NCBI GenBank assembly: GCA_024227135.1
Contig: JAAELC010000702.1
Location: 1-47,322 of the forward strand
DNA: 47,322 nt
Direction of reading: 5' to 3'
From: Gammaproteobacteria bacterium
GTDB lineage: Bacteria; Pseudomonadota; Gammaproteobacteria; Chromatiales; Chromatiaceae
Part shown: one piece after another, positions 44,681 to 47,322 of the stretch
Layout: each line of letters begins with the position of its first letter
Numbering within the stretch: position 1 is the stretch's first letter
Translations under genes and position numbers: made by a program
Notes under the pieces: generated by a model
Told to the model about the DNA's origin: nothing
Database searches by the model: none
The model's input: only the letters and a program-made list of their open reading frames with translations

Positions 44681-47206
44681 ATGACATACAATACGAATAA
44701 CCACTTTCTTCCGCTCATTCAAAGCAAACCCAACGAAGCGCTCTCCGAACTCCCCCCCCTGGAGTTCGGTTCCGAAGCGCTGGCGAAGAATTTCAAACAC
44801 TATTTCGGCCATACCCTCGGCCAGTCCAGCGACTGCCGTTTCAGTTATTACCCGTACAGAGCACTGGCTTTGTCGATTCGGGACCGACTCATGGAACGTT
44901 GGAAGAAAACCCAGCAAGCCTGCAATGAAACCGACGGCAAGCGTACCTACTACCTTTCCCTGGAATTCCTGATGGGAAGATCCCTGGGAAATGCGATGCT
45001 CAATCTGGGGCTGACGGAGGAAACAGCCAAAGGACTGTACGATCTGGGCCTGGTGTTGGAGGAGATTGCAGAATGTGAACCCGATGCCGGCCTGGGCAAC
45101 GGGGGTCTGGGTCGACTCGCTGCCTGTTTTCTGGACAGTTGCGCTACTTTACAGCTTCCGGTCAAAGGCTATGGTATCCGATACGAGTACGGCATGTTCC
45201 GACAGAGAATCAATGATGGCTACCAGGTTGAAGAGCCCGATCACTGGTTGCGGGATGGCCATTCCTGGGAAGTGGAACGTCCCGAACACAAGCAGCGTGT
45301 GCTCTTTGGAGGCTGTACAGAATTCTACCAGGACGAAAACGGGGCACAACGGGCACGATGGGCAAACACCCATGATGTGCTGGCGGTGCCCTACGACATC
45401 CCGATACCGGGGTATCGCAACGGGACCGTGAACACACTGCGTCTATGGCGAGCCAGAGCCACCGATGAATTCGATCTGGAAGAGTTCAACGCCGGCAGTT
45501 ATCCCGAAGCCGTTGAAGCGAAGAACCATGCTGAGAATATCACCATGGTGCTCTACCCCAATGACGCCAGCGAAAACGGTAAGGAACTGCGGCTCAAGCA
45601 ACAGTATTTCCTCGCCAGTGCCAGCATGAAAGATGTCATGCGGGAATGGCAGGAGAAAAACGGCCGGAATTTTCAGGCATTCGCGAGTCGTAACTGTTTC
45701 CAGCTCAACGATACCCATCCAACCATTGCGGTCGCGGAGTTGATGCGCCTGCTGATTGATGAAGAGCGGCTGGGCTGGGACCAGGCCTGGGATATCACCC
45801 GCAACACCATGGCCTACACCAACCATACGCTGCTGCCTGAAGCGTTGGAACGGTGGCCGGTACGCATGTTCCGCCAACTGCTGCCCCGCCTGCTGGATAT
45901 CATTTTTGAAATCAATGCCCGTTTCCTCAGTGAAGTGGCTAACCGGTGGCCCGGAGATACCCACCGGCTGCAGCGCATGTCGATTATCGAGGAGGGTCCT
46001 GAGCGGCAGGTCAGGATGGCTTACCTGGCAATCATCGGCAGTTTCTCCGTCAACGGGGTGGCTGAATTACATTCGCAACTCCTCACCCATGGCCTGTTTC
46101 GGGACTTCCATGATCTCTGGCCGGAACGGTTCAACAACAAGACCAATGGCGTTACCCAGCGCCGTTGGCTGGCCCATTGCAACCCTGGTCTGGCCAGACT
46201 CATCACCGATACCATCGGTAACGGCTGGATCAGTGATCTGGAGCAGATCGAGCAACTGACCGCTCACGCCGGGGATTCGGATTTTCGTCAGCAATGGCGC
46301 AAGATCAAACAGGAAAACAAGCAGCGCCTCGCCGTGCTGGTAGAAGGAACCTGCGGTATCCGCTTCAATCCGTCGTCGATGTTCGATGTGCAGGTCAAGC
46401 GCATCCACGAATACAAGCGCCAGTTACTGAATGTGCTGCATGTCATTCATTTGTACGCCCGGATCAAGAGAGGCGATATAGCGGACTGGACGCCCCGCTG
46501 TGTACTGGTGGGTGGTAAGGCGGCCCCCGGTTACGCCCAGGCGAAACTGATCATCAAGTTGATCAATAACGTGGCCCATGTGGTCAACCGGGACCCCCAG
46601 GTCGGTGACCTTCTGAAAGTGGCATTTCTGCCGAACTATCGCGTATCGGCAATGGAAGTGATCTGTCCCAGCACCGACCTTTCGGAGCAGATATCCACTG
46701 CCGGAAAGGAAGCCTCAGGTACCGGTAATATGAAATTCATGATGAACGGAGCCCTGACCATCGGCACGCTGGATGGTGCCAATATCGAAATCAGAGAAGA
46801 GGTGGGGGATGAACATTTCTTTCTGTTCGGGCTTACCGAGCAGGAAATCGCGCAACGCCGCAACAACTACAACCCGGCAGCTATCATTGCAGCGGACCAC
46901 AATCTCTCCCGGGTCATGGAACTGTTGCAGATGAACCACTTCAATCAATTCGAGCCGGGTATATTCGACCCTGTCATCGAAGCCCTCTACAGCCCTGGGG
47001 ATCCCTGGATGGTCTGTGCAGACTTTCAGGACTACGTGGCGGCCCAGGAACGTGCCGCTGAAACCTACCGCGACCAGGATCGCTGGGTCACCAGCTCCAT
47101 CATGAATACTGCCGCCAGCGGGAAATTTTCCACCGACAGGACGATGCAGGAGTACAATCAGGATATCTGGAAACTGCAGCCCGTCACGGCTGACAATGTT
47201 GGATAA
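44681..47206 (+). CDS. glgP: Glycogen phosphorylase
   Basis: An 841-residue PLP-dependent enzyme that releases glucose-1-phosphate from glycogen or maltodextrin. The N-terminal region carries RTYYLSLEFLMGRSLGNAM and LGNGGLGRLAACFLDS, the middle NDTHPTIAVAELMRLL and YTNHTLLPEALERW, and the C-terminal half RIHEYKRQLLN and VGGKAAPGYAQAKLII. The PLP-binding lysine is Lys685 in EASGTGNMKFMMNGALTIG. Length fits bacterial phosphorylases (about 800-850). The ATG at 44681 follows an AGG-type site. No glycogen synthase or branching enzyme is in the window, so the rest of the pathway must lie elsewhere. Confidence 0.97.
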   Translation: MTYNTNNHFLPLIQSKPNEALSELPPLEFGSEALAKNFKHYFGHTLGQSSDCRFSYYPYRALALSIRDRLMERWKKTQQACNETDGKRTYYLSLEFLMGRSLGNAMLNLGLTEETAKGLYDLGLVLEEIAECEPDAGLGNGGLGRLAACFLDSCATLQLPVKGYGIRYEYGMFRQRINDGYQVEEPDHWLRDGHSWEVERPEHKQRVLFGGCTEFYQDENGAQRARWANTHDVLAVPYDIPIPGYRNGTVNTLRLWRARATDEFDLEEFNAGSYPEAVEAKNHAENITMVLYPNDASENGKELRLKQQYFLASASMKDVMREWQEKNGRNFQAFASRNCFQLNDTHPTIAVAELMRLLIDEERLGWDQAWDITRNTMAYTNHTLLPEALERWPVRMFRQLLPRLLDIIFEINARFLSEVANRWPGDTHRLQRMSIIEEGPERQVRMAYLAIIGSFSVNGVAELHSQLLTHGLFRDFHDLWPERFNNKTNGVTQRRWLAHCNPGLARLITDTIGNGWISDLEQIEQLTAHAGDSDFRQQWRKIKQENKQRLAVLVEGTCGIRFNPSSMFDVQVKRIHEYKRQLLNVLHVIHLYARIKRGDIADWTPRCVLVGGKAAPGYAQAKLIIKLINNVAHVVNRDPQVGDLLKVAFLPNYRVSAMEVICPSTDLSEQISTAGKEASGTGNMKFMMNGALTIGTLDGANIEIREEVGDEHFFLFGLTEQEIAQRRNNYNPAAIIAADHNLSRVMELLQMNHFNQFEPGIFDPVIEALYSPGDPWMVCADFQDYVAAQERAAETYRDQDRWVTSSIMNTAASGKFSTDRTMQEYNQDIWKLQPVTADNVG

Positions 47207-47322
47207 GGGCCGCGGAAAAAATGATTCATCCCATCTGGCTTGCCTTGTTGCCCAGCTTCCGTGTTGCGACAAGGGTTACATAGAACGGCTATGCGCCCCT
47301 TATCACGCCTTGAATCTGGACA

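Overview
The window reads as chromosome of a gammaproteobacterium, probably a free-living or symbiotic sulfur-oxidiser-like lineage near Chromatiales. That placement is inferred from gene order (lysM-dprA-smg-topA divergent from def-fmt-rsmB-DUF4390-ntrY-ntrX-trkA-trkH) and from protein character; no marker gene settles it. Coding density is high, GC content is moderate, and nothing resembling an IS element, CRISPR array or rRNA is visible.

Layout. 1-1.2 kb: a tyrosine integrase facing the 3' end of a tRNA-Phe gene, so the right edge of an integrated element whose body lies to the left of the window. 1.3-7.5 kb: yggX-mutY, an AsmA-family protein, a DUF2007 protein, a bacteriohemerythrin and a DUF2959 lipoprotein. 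7.5-15.4 kb is the least ordinary part: an unrecognised 612-residue helical protein, a 129-residue phage-like protein, a chemoreceptor remnant, a membrane-bound YdjM-type hydrolase, a 106-bp inverted-repeat element, a hybrid histidine kinase and a small conserved protein. 15.5-21.8 kb: a two-gene RND efflux system divergent from a secreted Trp/Arg/Pro-rich protein. 21.9-27.1 kb: topA, smg, dprA and a LysM protein on the minus strand. 27.4-37.4 kb: a long plus-strand run from def to trkH. 37.5-40.6 kb: a single-domain response regulator, an ECF sigma factor and an MscS-type channel. 40.8-47.3 kb: slyX, cinA, a DUF1244 gene, pilU and glycogen phosphorylase.

Functional themes. Translation start and maturation (def, fmt, rsmB), DNA handling (mutY, topA, dprA) and ion/osmotic control (trkA, trkH, an MscS-like channel, and nearby NtrYX-type and ECF/response-regulator genes) dominate. 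The points most worth a second look are an NtrX-like regulator that lacks both the sigma-54 contact loop and the Walker A lysine, an ECF sigma factor paired with a stand-alone receiver and no visible anti-sigma factor, the secreted Trp-rich two-part protein, the unrecognised 612-residue protein, and the large inverted-repeat element near 12.1 kb. I did not see a clear multi-gene undescribed defence or metabolic system; these are leads rather than a demonstrated system.
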